From: Camillea tinctor
Taxonomy: Eukaryota > Ascomycota > Sordariomycetes > Xylariales > Xylariaceae
NCBI GenBank assembly: GCA_022578605.1
Contig: MU394140.1
Span: 1 to 64,000 of the forward strand
Direction of reading: 5' to 3'
Length of the DNA: 64,000 bases
Below are positions 32,763-44,254 of this stretch, piece by piece. The stretch's first letter is position 1; each line of letters begins with the position of its first letter. Below the pieces are notes generated by a model. The model made no database searches. It was not told the origin of the DNA and was given only the letters and a program-made list of their open reading frames with translations. The translations under genes and the position numbers were made by a program.

Positions 32763-34837
32763 CTCTAGAGCTGTCGCGTTGGATTCGAGGTTGATTAAGT
32801 AATTAAAGACCTAGGGAGATAGGATTTGCGTAGGGAAAAGAGATAGGGTTTGTTGATGACCGGAAGCACAGGTCTATATGAATTTTACCTGAATGCTGTT
32901 GAGTAAATTGAAAACAGTTAGAGGAGCTGGTGCGATAAGGCAGCGTGGGTCATGAGCCATGCAATGGTTTAGAGTGGGCAGAGTAATGGACGCGCAACAG
33001 AACAAGTCAAGCTTGTGGCGGTGGGAAGGCGAAGACTCGACATTGACGTAGACCGTGCATACAAAGAGACGGTGGGTGGTAAGAAAAGAAGAGCAAGAGG
33101 CGGAGCTTACAATGACTTGTTTTCTTCCTAGGAAGCTACTGAATGTTCTTCTTATGTTTTTTTTTTTTTTTTTTCGAGAAAAAAGATCTTGTCAACAATT
33201 GTCCTTTGAAAAAGGGGTGAGGACACAGAGTTGCAAGTTGAATAAAAGGAGTGGCAGGGAAGAAGAGATCCCCCAATTAGGTAGCTTTAGTAACAAGTGA
33301 ATTAAAAAACAACAAGACGTTTTCCTACTCTCTCGCTCACATACTCACTCACAAGCCCTTCTCTTTTGAAAGGAAAGAGAAAGAATTCGGAAGAGATGTT
33401 GAGGTTATCGGTGCTCGCAAGAAGGAGGAGGGGCGAGACAGCGAGGGAGTATGTCAAAGGAAAATGTGAGGGAAGAATTGGGAATTAAGTCAGTCGAATG
33501 AAAAAAATCGGTTTATACAAATGGGTACATAAGTAGGTGCTGTGTAAGGCCGGTGTAAGGCAAAGCTAGTTTGGTGCAAAGTGGGTCTACTATGTGCACT
33601 AACTTACATAGCTACACCACATACAACTAAATTGGACAAATCCTCTACTCGCACGGTATGAGTAGGAGCTATATACATAAGCTTGTAATCAAATTTATTA
33701 TGTCGGAGCAAAATCTGCTCATGGGTAGCCCCATGTAACTTGCATATCAATGGCCTTTCCGAGTGATCCGTGCCCCATTAATGTTCCCTTTTGGATGTAC
33801 TTCCATTGCTGCTCGCATCCATCGAGGTATCCATCCTACCCATTACACTACCTAGTACTTATGTATCTCCCGTCACACACCAGGTAGCTACATGCCTATC
33901 TCAACGGTGATACACCTTCAGCTTGCTTTCTTTCTTTCTTTCTATTTCACAGCAACAGCCAGCAACTCTTTGCCGCCTTGTCAAATTAAAGCACCTAGCA
34001 TCCTTGTTATTTAAGGATCATGGTAGAAACTCTCAACCCCTCCCCCTTCCGTCATTTTAATCAACATGGCTTGATTTCTTGCCTGATGATTTGCCTCATG
34101 CTGTCTTAAATAAATTTAGATTACCTACCTAGGTAATTATGAAAGTTAAATTGTGCATTTTGTATATATACTTTATATGCAGAGACGCCTACAACATCCC
34201 TCGTCGTTCTTTTATATGTACTGAATGCATCCTTACTTACAGCTACACGCTATAATGGTACAGCCGCCAAGGGAGAAAAAAACAACAACAATAACAACCA
34301 CAAAACAGAAACCGTATCAATGTTCGAACGTACATATAACCTACGTGACGTGTATGACATATGCAGGTATTTCGGTAAGCATAAAGTAGGTGTAGAAGAT
34401 AAGCAAGATGATGCATTCAAAGCCATATTGATTTACTTCTTGGTCGGCAGAGCATACACTAGAAGAGTCTTTACCCCATCGACAATCCTCAACCAAGGTA
34501 TGTACAGAGTAGGTAGGAGGTATACCTAGGTTAACCTAAGTATGTCAATTTATGTGTGTGGCTTGACAAATCTGACCTCCGGTCCGAAGCCCGACCTCAA
34601 TAATTTATTAGGTCAATTACTTATGTATTTGTAGCCTTCTCGGCCTCTATCGGGACATGCCACTACTTTCGGAGTTCGTAAGTCCTTACCTAAGATATTC
34701 TCTACTCAACGACAACAACAACAACTGCTTTCATCTTACATTATATGAGAAAGAAAGGTTGCTGGTTTACTCGTGTCACATATTCTTTTATATCTAAATA
34801 TCGAAGCAATAATAGTTTGCCAATTTCCCCCCTAAAA
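32763..34837. other. Divergent promoter region between LCB2 and the acetoacetyl-CoA synthetase gene
   Basis: No gene is seen in 2.1 kb. It holds a T tract at about 33158-33174 and several TACCTAGGTA-like motifs (for example about 34126 and 34521). Both flanking genes are transcribed outward. Confidence 0.5.
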
Positions 34838-37834
34838 ATGACTGTCGACACTAATACCTCCGCAGCTGTCGAGCTATGGCAGCACCCAAACCCGTCTTCG
34901 ACACGCATGTCCGATTTTCTACAACATGTGAAATCCAAATATAATGTAGATATTGATGACTATCCGGGACTATACAAATGGTCCATCGAGAATATCTCGA
35001 GCTTTTGGGCCGATATATGGCACTTTTGCGGCATAAAGGCATCTAAGCCTTACTCTGAGGTTAGTGCTGAGTCCTACGTTACAAGCTGCTCTATAGTCAC
35101 AAACAATCCGAAAATTATTATGACGACTGATGATTTCGGACTCGTTGATTATCACACCTCTTTTTTTTTTTTTTTTTTTTTTTGTTGTTGTTGCCTTGGA
35201 GGGGGGTTAAAAAGGCTCCCCGTGCTTGATCTGATACACTACTTTCACCCTCTCAGGTATATGTATAACTAATGGCTTCGTAGGTGCTGCCAACTCACGC
35301 ACCCCTATACCCCAGGCCGGATTTCTTCGCCGGGTGTCTCCTCAATTTCGCGGAGAATCTTCTGTACCCGGAAAATTCCCAGGTGTTGGAGTCTTCTGTT
35401 GCCGTCATTACGGCTACCGAAGTTGAAGGCCAACTGGAGTCAACGACCTGGGCCGAGTTGCGTGAAGCGGTGCGCATGTGTTCCAATGCGCTGAGGGCTG
35501 CTGGCCTCAAGCCCAACGATGTCGTGGCTGGTTTTATCTCAAACCACGTCCGGGCGCTTGTTGCGATGCTAGCTTCTGCTTCAATAGGCGCCATATGGAC
35601 TTCCATAAGCCCAGACAACGGTGTAAGTGCCGTGTTAGATCGACTAGTGCAGACTTCTCCTAAAGCCCTCTTTGCCGACAACGGCACGATCTACAATGGA
35701 AAGGTGAGTAATTTTGGGAGTCGTTTATTTCCCCTTTTGGTCTGTCTGGGCTCGGCCCGGGAGTCAACATTTCTTATCATGGCTACGCGTATGGGTTCGT
35801 ATGAGTTTTGACTCGCGAAACATGGTCTCAGGAGTAGAACAAGATTACCCAGTATGGCAACTACTGACTCCCAGTGTTGTAGTCATGGTCAAGTACAGAA
35901 AAAACTTCTCAGATCGTTAACGAGTTGCGGATCAACGGTCTAGAGCTTGTCGTTGTCGTCAACAATATCCAAGATTCCGACTTGGGCTTAGAGAGGTTGA
36001 GGTCAACTGGGCTCACGGTAGAAGAGTACGAAACATTTCTAAAAGGGTACGTGGTGTGGCTGTGATTAGAATATACCCTTTGTTTACGTATACTAATGCC
36101 GATAGACAGCGCTCCCGATAAACCGCTAGCATTCGAACAGCTACTCCCGTCACACCCCCTCTACATATTATATTCCAGTGGAACAACCGGGTTGCCCAAG
36201 GCCATCGTCCATACAGCATTAGGTACACTGATTCAGCACAAGAAGGAACATTCACTCCATTGCTCTCTGGACTCCTCTTCTCGTATGCTTTATTATACAA
36301 CCACTTCTTGGATGGTATGTCATTTCCTAAGTTGATTCGGTTAATTTCAGTACATGTTGGCTATCAAAACCCTCTCCAGCCCTGATTTGAAAATTATATT
36401 TATTCCTATCGTGCACATTGGATTATATTTACCTAGGTACTAACGCCATAGCCCTTAAGATGTGGCACTGGAGCATATCTGCTCTAGCTTGTGGTACTAC
36501 TCTTATTCTATATTCAGGCTCCCCGTTCAAGCCACATGGATACCTATCAATGCCAAAATTGCTGTCCTCACTCAAGGTTACTCATTTTGGTACATCAGCT
36601 GCGTATCTCTCGACGCTCGAAGTAAATGACATTTGTCCCTCGAAATCACTAGACCTCTCCCAACTACAAGCCATTTACTCAACAGCTTCCCCACTGCCCC
36701 CATCGACATTCCATTTCGTATACAACGCCTTCCCACCGCATGTTAACCTAGCCTCTATCACGGGCGGAACGGGTATGTAATTCTGATAGTTAACTTTCTC
36801 CTTTTCCTTTCATTTTATCGAGTGCATGATCCCATCCCTATCTGTCCTTGACCCAGCGTATCCAGTTTCAAGAATCGATGCAACCAGCCTGCTGAGATGA
36901 ACTACTAATTAGACATCATTTCCTTATTTGGCGCTCCATGTCCACTACTTCCCGTATACGCTGGGGAAATCCAATGTGCCGGCCTCGGGATGGCCATCGA
37001 GGTAGTAGACTCGATTAGCGGCCAACCTACTCCTGGAGAAGCTGGCGAGTTGGTGTGTACAAAACCGTTTCCCTGTCAGCCATTAACGTTCTGGGGTCCT
37101 TCGGGTGATGCCAAATATCGCGCGAGTTACTTCGAGCGTTTTGAAAATATGTGGCATCACGGAGATTTTGTCCGAATCGACCTAAAAACGGGTGGCTTGA
37201 CAATGTTGGGTCGAAGCGAGTAAGTGATATAGGGGTCAACCCCCTCCCCTCCAGCGGCCGATGTATCTCGGGATGGTAAATCGCCTCTTAAAGAGGACTT
37301 GGCGCATAGGCTTTTATTCCCAAGACACAATAAGAGAAAAAGAAAAGTGTGGCAATTACTGATCCTTAATGTTGTAGTGGTGTCCTTAAACCGGCCGGCG
37401 TGCGATTCGGCAGTGCTGAAATATACAATGTATTAACTAAGTTTTTTGGGCGAGAGATTGAGGACGCCGTATGCGTAGGTAGGAGACGAGAGACGGATCG
37501 TGACGAGACGGTCTGCCTATTTGTTGTCATGGGTGAGAATCAAGAGTTCACAGATGAGCTCCGAAAGCGTATACAAGAAACGATCCGAAAAGAGCTCAGT
37601 CCGCGGCATGTTCCAGGTGTTGTAGAAGAGTGCGGCGCTGGTATCCCTAAAACGGGGAATGGTAAAAAGTAAGTCGACTTTCTCATCATAACCCAGTGCT
37701 AGGGACTAACCCACATTAGGATCGAGGTTGCTGTGAAGCAGATCCTCTCTGGCATCAATATCAAGGTGAATGCAAGTATAGCCAACCCCGAAGCTCTAAG
37801 GTGGTTCCGGGAGTGGGCAGCTAGTCATGACTAG
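34838..37834 (+). CDS. Acetoacetyl-CoA synthetase
   Basis: Exons 34838-35059, 35284-35703, 35883-36046, 36110-36314, 36460-36772, 36913-37219, 37378-37668 and 37720-37834 give 678 aa, the family's usual length. It activates acetoacetate to acetoacetyl-CoA with ATP, feeding sterol and fatty-acid synthesis. Domains: the N-terminal ACAS_N region (WQHPNPSSTRMSDFLQHV); nucleotide loop YSSGTTGLPKAIVH at about residues 290-303; WMMWHW; GTGDIISLFGAPCP; HHGDFVRID; the hinge and A8 motif GVRFGSAEIYN; and PKTGNGKK with the catalytic lysine near the C terminus. One splice acceptor (36109) was chosen over a nearer AG because only it keeps the frame. Intron 1 (35060-35283) contains a run of about 23 T. Introns 2 and 6 belong to the shared intron family. 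Confidence 0.93.
35704..35882 (+). repeat. Introner-like intron D (acetoacetyl-CoA synthetase intron 2)
   Basis: A 179-nt intron starting GTGAGTAATTTTGGGAGTCG and ending TATGGCAACTACTGACTCCC plus AGTGTTGTAG. It has a perfect 7-nt complement, GGGAGTC near the 5' end and GACTCCC overlapping the branch site. It is the longest and best conserved member and matches intron C along most of its length. Confidence 0.8.
37220..37377 (+). repeat. Introner-like intron E (acetoacetyl-CoA synthetase intron 6)
   Basis: A 158-nt intron starting GTAAGTGATATAGGGGTCA and ending GTGTGGCAATTACTGATCC then TTAATGTTGTAG. AGGGGTCA and TGATCCTT can pair over 8 bp with two G-U wobbles. The 3' module matches the other family members, while the interior is diverged. 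Confidence 0.65.
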
Positions 37835-38430
37835 AGTAACATCATAAGAGCGAGATGATGGGGGTGGGGGCTTTGCGTTAGTTGCGCAGCACGGTTAAAT
37901 ATAGTATCAAGCTATATCTCGGTTTACTATTAGACAAGAAAGGGCTGCGCAAGACAGCAGGTAAAGGAAATGCGAGAGCCTCGTTATATTGTTACTCCTA
38001 GAGTGCTAGACGTGATTTTGGAATGGGAGAGGAGGCGTTGGCTGCCGGGCTCTAGAAGTTGGCTTCACCGAATCTTTGTGAATAACCTAACCTAGATTAT
38101 TAGCATGTGCCCATCATCCTTTTGGGATCTATCAGCAATGTATAGGTCCTCCCACTATGCTTGCTGGTAGTTATTTTAGAACTGTATGTCTTGACTGCTA
38201 CTGGTAGGTGATGTAAGGGTAGGCTATTGGAAAGTTCTCCAGCATATGAAGGGAGCGTGGCCGAGGCAAGAGAGAAGCTGGAGGGGCCAGGCCTGTGTTC
38301 ACCCCCGTTATATAGCACATAAGGAGTTCGGTGTTATGTACTCTGTAGAAGGGATGTAGTAAGTTACCTACCGAGGCGTATATGACTTACACTTCCCACT
38401 CTCCCTTACAATAAAAGGATATCTTTTCTC
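37835..38430. other. Spacer between convergent genes
   Basis: A 0.6-kb gap between two converging genes. It holds their 3' regions and nothing else I can identify. Confidence 0.5.
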
Positions 38431-39818
38431 CTACCACATGATATCCCGTAGCCGTCCTTTCTCTTCTTCCCCGCCAAAAATAACCTCGACGCCCTTCCTT
38501 GCAAGGCTCAGAATTTCTTCACGGCGAAGGTGAAAATGACTCTGGATGATTTCCCATTCGTTGGACAGGGGACTTCCAAAAACGCCCACGTCGTCAGTCT
38601 AGATGTCACATAGTTAGCTGGCAAGACCGTTGGCCGCTAGGTAAGTCGCAATATTGCTTACGCAAGGCACAACAGTAGGACCGTCAATAGACCACCATTC
38701 TCCAAAGTGATGGGCCTCAAAGCTGCCTACTATCATTTTTGCATGCACATTGCAGCTCAGACACAGCTCTAACCCAATGTTTTTCTGGGTTGAGATTTGA
38801 TGCTTCACGCGCTCAGGGACATGGATGACATGACCTAGCCGATCCGGTTTCCAGCTCATGATAGTATCGAGTTCTGCAAAGCTAGCGCTGTGTTCGGACT
38901 CGGCAAAATGCACCGTAACTTTCAAACCTACTTCATGGGCTTCCATAATGGCTGGAGTGAAGGTCGTGACGTCGCCTTTAGAGGGATCACCACAGAGATC
39001 AATTGCCACAACGCCTCGATGCCGGAATCGCTTGGCTAGGCCGACGACTTCATAGGCTTCTTCAAGAGTGTTTCGACGGTCGATGGAGAGAATAAGGTTA
39101 GCCTGCAGTGTTGGGAGCTCTTCTTCCTGGGCCACTTTCATTGCCCGTAATACCTGATCAACATAGCCTGCTTTATCCAAGCCCGCTTTTGGCATATTTC
39201 GGGGCGTCGTTCGGAGCTCAAGGTATACCACACCATCTACACAGAATATATATTAATGAACGACTCATGTTTTGAAGACACGGTCCACGTTATATAACAT
39301 AGACGAACTTATGCTTGATGTATGCAACGAGAACCGCTTCTTTGGAGCAGTGCCTAATAGGGGCGACAACTAGTCATTAGAACAGCCAAAATCACCTACC
39401 GGCAGCAAACTCGCGCATCACGGCTTTGGTAGAATAGATCAAAGAATCGACATCGTTGATGAGATGGTATATATAAGACGAAAACAAGGGAAAGAAGCTA
39501 CGACGATCTCAGCAGCGCCCTACCCAGCCTCATGTGGTAAATGTCTTACGTTTTGAGATCGTAGTCATGCTTCCCTGGAGGCATGACGATGAGAGGATCC
39601 GCCAGAACTGCCTCGCCAGCTGACTGTTTTATCTGCCATATCTCGTGTAGACATTGTCTGCTAATACTACCGGAAAGATGAGCGTGAAGCTGCAGGCCAA
39701 CCAGATCGAGTGATTGATTAGATTACGCGCTACCGCTACGTTGACAAGTGGTGGATTTGGTGTTGAGTACCTCGATCTTGGGCATAGACTTGAAATCTAG
39801 AGGATCTTGTGGTGCCAT
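38431..39818 (-). CDS. Adenosine deaminase-like protein (ADAL/N6-methyl-AMP deaminase type)
   Basis: Minus-strand exons 39818-39771, 39689-39550, 39497-39400, 39236-38662 and 38598-38431 give 342 aa. The zinc ligands HAH appear at residues 18-20 in LHAHLSGSI. VYLELRTTPR is the characteristic ADAL signature. VHFAESEHS provides the third histidine region, GHVIHVPE the substrate loop, and TDDVGVFGSPLSNEWEI (288 onward) the catalytic aspartate pair. ADAL enzymes hydrolyse N6-modified AMP, while classical adenosine deaminase acts on adenosine. The ELRTTPR motif favours ADAL. The fourth intron (38661-38599) lies directly before TDD. Confidence 0.92.
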
Positions 39819-42292
39819 GTATTCTGCCTCTGGAGAAGGATAGGAGGAAAGAGGGACGTAGGCAAGTATGAAAATTTGGGCTCCTCTATTTTTACTTTGT
39901 AGATCTTCTATGTAAGTGCCTATCTAGGTACAGTAATGGTGTATGTAAAAGGGGAGGGGGGAGGCGGTTTGTAAAGCGGAGTTTGATGATAATGATGGAG
40001 TGCTATGTATGTATCTAGCCTTAGTCTTAGTTGGGTAGGAAGTACTACTACTCCGTATGTAGGTATGTAGCTAACCTAAATACAATAGTACCTAGGTAGT
40101 CGGTAACTCTGTGTCCTGTAAGGGATATGTACATACCTAGGTACATAGTGCATACATCAATACAGGGCAACTGAGGAACTACAATGTAATAACCACCTGC
40201 ATATAGATACATACCTTGATACTAAGTACTCTCCCTACATAGATACTAGTAAATATGCAGTAGTTAATGCTATATTGTACATGAACATTAATCAACGTGT
40301 GTATGTGTAAATGTTGTGGTGTAAGTACAGTAGGTGGACATATACCTACCTAGATGTATGCATGGTACCTTTACATTCATTTACTCATTGCTCTCGTCTT
40401 TCTGCTTGCAAGAATAAAAGTAGTCAATAGAGGAGAAAACAAATTCCATTGCTGTAGCAGTGTAGGTGTAGAGGGAGGGATGTATGTAAGCAGTCGATGA
40501 GCAAAGCGATGCAAGTCATCCATCACCCACCCGCCTTGCTGGGTCCACCGTAACTGGTTGGTGTACGGAGTATGTACTGCCTAATTGCACACTACTTGCT
40601 GCGGTGTGGTATCATGATATAAAATTGAGGATTGATAATGGTTGGTGCCCCCGAGCTGCCTTGTGCTGGTGGGCGAATATTCCGCTGATTAATTCTTAAT
40701 CCCCTAAAGAGGTTTTTTTTTCTTATCCAATCTGTCCCTCCCTCTTTTCATTTACGCCATGATATACATAGGCACATATACGCATTACGGAGTGGCCGTA
40801 ACGTCGCTGAGATTGTGGGTAGTAGGCTGACGGACACCCAGCATTTAGATTGGATACACGTACGGCGTTCATTTCATGTAAACCGATTCCTAGAGAATAA
40901 AAAGAAAAGAAAGGGCAAAATATATTCAGACTCACAATACCAAACACAAGCAACGCTTGTTATATCTGCATACCGCGTATATCTTTCCCACTCGCTCAAA
41001 GGAAACACGCATAGTGTAGAACCAGCCTTCCTGTATGTAGATGTAGACAACCATAAATCAGAAAGGTACTAGGTTAGGGTGTAGGTACCTAGTAGGTATG
41101 CCAACCCCGGCGTCCAAATGGACGAAAGAAAGAAAAAACCAGAAGACTTAAAAGGACGGGGTTAACAGGGTTGCATGCCGAATTTAATTGAATGGTCGGC
41201 GGATTGGATGGGTTGGGATGATTGGACTGGGTCGCATACCAAATCGGGATTGGTCCGATAGAATCTGAACAGGGGCAATTATCGACATCCAAATCTCTCT
41301 TAAACTTGGCCAGCCCATCCTAATTCACCATGAATCTCGTCTTGTTAATATAAAAATACTAGGTTAGGTAGGTATGTGTGTGTGTATGGACTTGTGTAAG
41401 TATATACTATGTAGTACGTACATGATACACTACACTCTATTGTAAAAAGTAAAGTGACTATAAAGAACAACCCCATATTAAATTTACATCATATAAAAGC
41501 ACTTCAAGGTATTACCTATCTTAAGCAATACTACATAAATTTGGATGAGAGGCGTCTTTGAAAGGGCACAACTGGTATGTATTTATCCATACAAGTAAGT
41601 CTTCATTGGCATAAGAGGAATGACTTATACTTATCAAAGGTATTTGAGTTACATATCGATATGTGTGTTATAGGTAGGTATGTTTGGTCTTATGCTGCCT
41701 TATGAATACGGTCTTCTTTGCTGCTGCTGCGCGTCCCCATCCGTTGCACAGGAGAGAGGGAATTCGTCTACTACTGCTACATAATACTACACCCCTAGAT
41801 ACATAGCAGCATTAGGTGCGACCTACCTAACCTACTACTACTCTATCGTAGCCCTGCGCAGCCTACAGCAAAGTATATGTAGGGCCTAGCTTAGGGATAT
41901 CGCCTACCTACCTACCCATACTACCAAACCTACTTTGGGCACTTACAACCATAACCACTACTAGGTAGGTATTCTATCTATATACATAACCTGACTGCCA
42001 ACTAGAACTTAGTGCTTAACTTACCTCACTCAACCCAACTCATTATTATCTATCATTTTTTATGATGCCAGGGCTGCCTCCCTCTTTCGATTCTCTTCTT
42101 TTTACAACCTCAATTTCAAATTACACAAGTGGTAGAGGGCGCAAAGAAATATAACAAAATAAGGAAAAGAGAGAGAAAGTGTATATGTGTGTGTGTGTGT
42201 GTGTGTGTATGTGTGTTGTGTGCGAGGAAGTGAGAAATACATTTTTCCCACTCTATCTGTTTCGTTTCCCTTTTGATCCTTTCTCCGCTATT

Positions 42293-42334
<42 letters not shown>

Positions 42335-42921
42335 CTAATTTTTTTTTCCCTTTTCAATTTTTTTTTTCACCACTCACCCCCTGGATGATTGATTCTATAA
42401 GGTATCGACTGTCTTTTCTCCACCCTTAAGTTATTACGCATCGCCTTTCGCTTACTTCTCCATACCTAAAGTGGCACCCATTTTTTTCACCCCCGGTGAC
42501 AATCAGTGCCATTTCAACCTACTCACCCCAGACTGGTTTAGTTGGATGTCTTTTTCTTCCTTCCCTTCCTCGATGGTCCTGGTCAGAGCACTCAACCACT
42601 GAACAGCACCCACAGCAATCCCCCCCGACACCCCTGGAGCTTGCATCTGTATCCTCTAGTCCTTCTCATTCTCACTGCTTTCCTTACCCCGAGTCGATTC
42701 CAAGCTCACACCCTTTTGATTTTATTTTGATTTTTATTATTTTATTCTTTCCCCCCTTCCCTCCTTTCCCTTAATCCCCCTTTGGTGTCCTCTCCACCAC
42801 CCGAGTTCGACATCAATCAATTCGCGTCCTTCCACCATCCCGTCGTTTTCTTTCCTGCCGCAAAGCTTTTCGATAATCTGATCACCTAACGTACATCGTC
42901 GCCCGTCACGCCCTCGCCGCC
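39819..42921. other. Long intergenic region and G-beta leader
   Basis: No gene is seen in 3.1 kb. Microsatellites include (TG)n at about 42183-42209 and (CT)n at about 42297-42330. The last 600 bp upstream of the G-beta ATG are strongly pyrimidine-rich, probably promoter and 5' leader. Many TACCTAGGTA-like motifs occur between 40080 and 41100. Confidence 0.55.
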
Positions 42922-44254
42922 ATGGATTCCCAACGGCCGAACGACAGTTCGCCAGAAGCGATGCAGGCGCGCATTCAACAGGCGCGACGCGAGGCTGAGA
43001 CCTTGAAGGACAGGATCAAGCGAAAGAAGGATGAGCTTGCAGACACTACCCGTGAGTACGATTGATAGCAGTCTTCTGCTACTACCTATCGACGTGTCGT
43101 GGAACTCGTGCTAACTTGAGTCACCGCTGCTCGCAGTCCGCGCCGTGTCGCAGCAGTCGCATGAATGTATTCCTAAGAACCAATTGATGAAGACGAAGAG
43201 GACGCTGAAGGGACATCTGGCCAAGATCTACGCTATGCATTGGTCTACTGACCGGAGGCATTTAGTGTCGGCTTCACAAGATGGAAAGCTGATCATCTGG
43301 GATGCTTACACGACAAACAAAGTCCACGCCATCCCCTTGCGATCGTCTTGGGTCATGACTTGCGCCTATGCCCCGAGCGGTAATTATGTCGCCTGTGGTG
43401 GTCTTGATAACATCTGCTCTATTTACAACCTCAACCAAAACAGAGACGGCCCCACCCGCGTCGCCCGAGAGTTGTCGGGTCACGCCGGCTACCTGTCCTG
43501 CTGTCGCTTTATCAACGATCGTAGCATCCTCACCTCCTCTGGCGACATGACGTGCATGAAGTGGGATATCGAGACGGGCACCAAGGTTATGGAGTTTGCT
43601 GACCATCTAGGCGATGTCATGAGCATTAGCCTGAACCCGACGAATCAAAACACGTTCATCTCGGGTGCCTGCGATGCCTTTGCTAAGTTGTGGGATATTC
43701 GCGCCGGCAAGGCTGTGCAGACATTTGCCGGTCACGAATCTGACATCAACGCCATTCAATTTTTCCCAGACGGTCATTCGTTCGTCACCGGCTCGGACGA
43801 TGCTACTTGTAGGCTATTCGATATCCGAGCTGATAGGGAACTCAACCTCTACGGCGTAAGCTGATAAGCCCTTCCCACGGACCCTCTCTGCCTCTATACT
43901 AACAATACTTGACAGTCCGAATCCATCCTGTGCGGTATTACATCCGTGGCCACCTCTGTGTCCGGGCGGCTCCTCTTCGCTGGTTATGATGATTTTGAAT
44001 GCAAGGTTAGTGGCTCTTGGACCTATTGTCGCATCACGCCATGAACTAACCACGTTATAGGTATGGGATATTACGAGAGGAGAGAAGGTTGGTTCCCTCG
44101 TGGGCCATGAAAACCGTGTCAGCTGTTTGGGTGTTAGCAACGATGGCATCAGTCTGTGCACGGGTTCTTGGGACTCAGTGGTAAGTGTCTCCGTCTTCGC
44201 ATCGGTCAGCGACATATGGCTAACTTATCGCAGCTCAAAATCTGGGCCTACTAA
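42922..44254 (+). CDS. gnb1: Heterotrimeric G-protein beta subunit
   Basis: Exons 42922-43051, 43137-43855, 43916-44005, 44061-44180 and 44234-44254 give 359 aa. An N-terminal coiled-coil helix that binds G-gamma ([20 protein letters not shown]) precedes seven WD40 repeats: [14 protein letters not shown]...[28 protein letters not shown]...[43 protein letters not shown] and the terminal LKIWAY. It carries signals with G-gamma after G-alpha release and is needed in ascomycetes for mating, conidiation and virulence. Length and sequence are typical of Sordariomycete G-beta (gnb-1/MGB1/SfaD family). The last exon is only 21 nt. The phosducin-like gene at 48.5 kb encodes a known type of G-beta partner. 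Confidence 0.97.

Noticed and set aside
36106..36109. Acceptor at the first AG (36105) for acetoacetyl-CoA synthetase exon 4
   Set aside because: It puts the exon out of frame; the AG four bases later restores the frame and the conserved sequence before YSSGTTGLPK.
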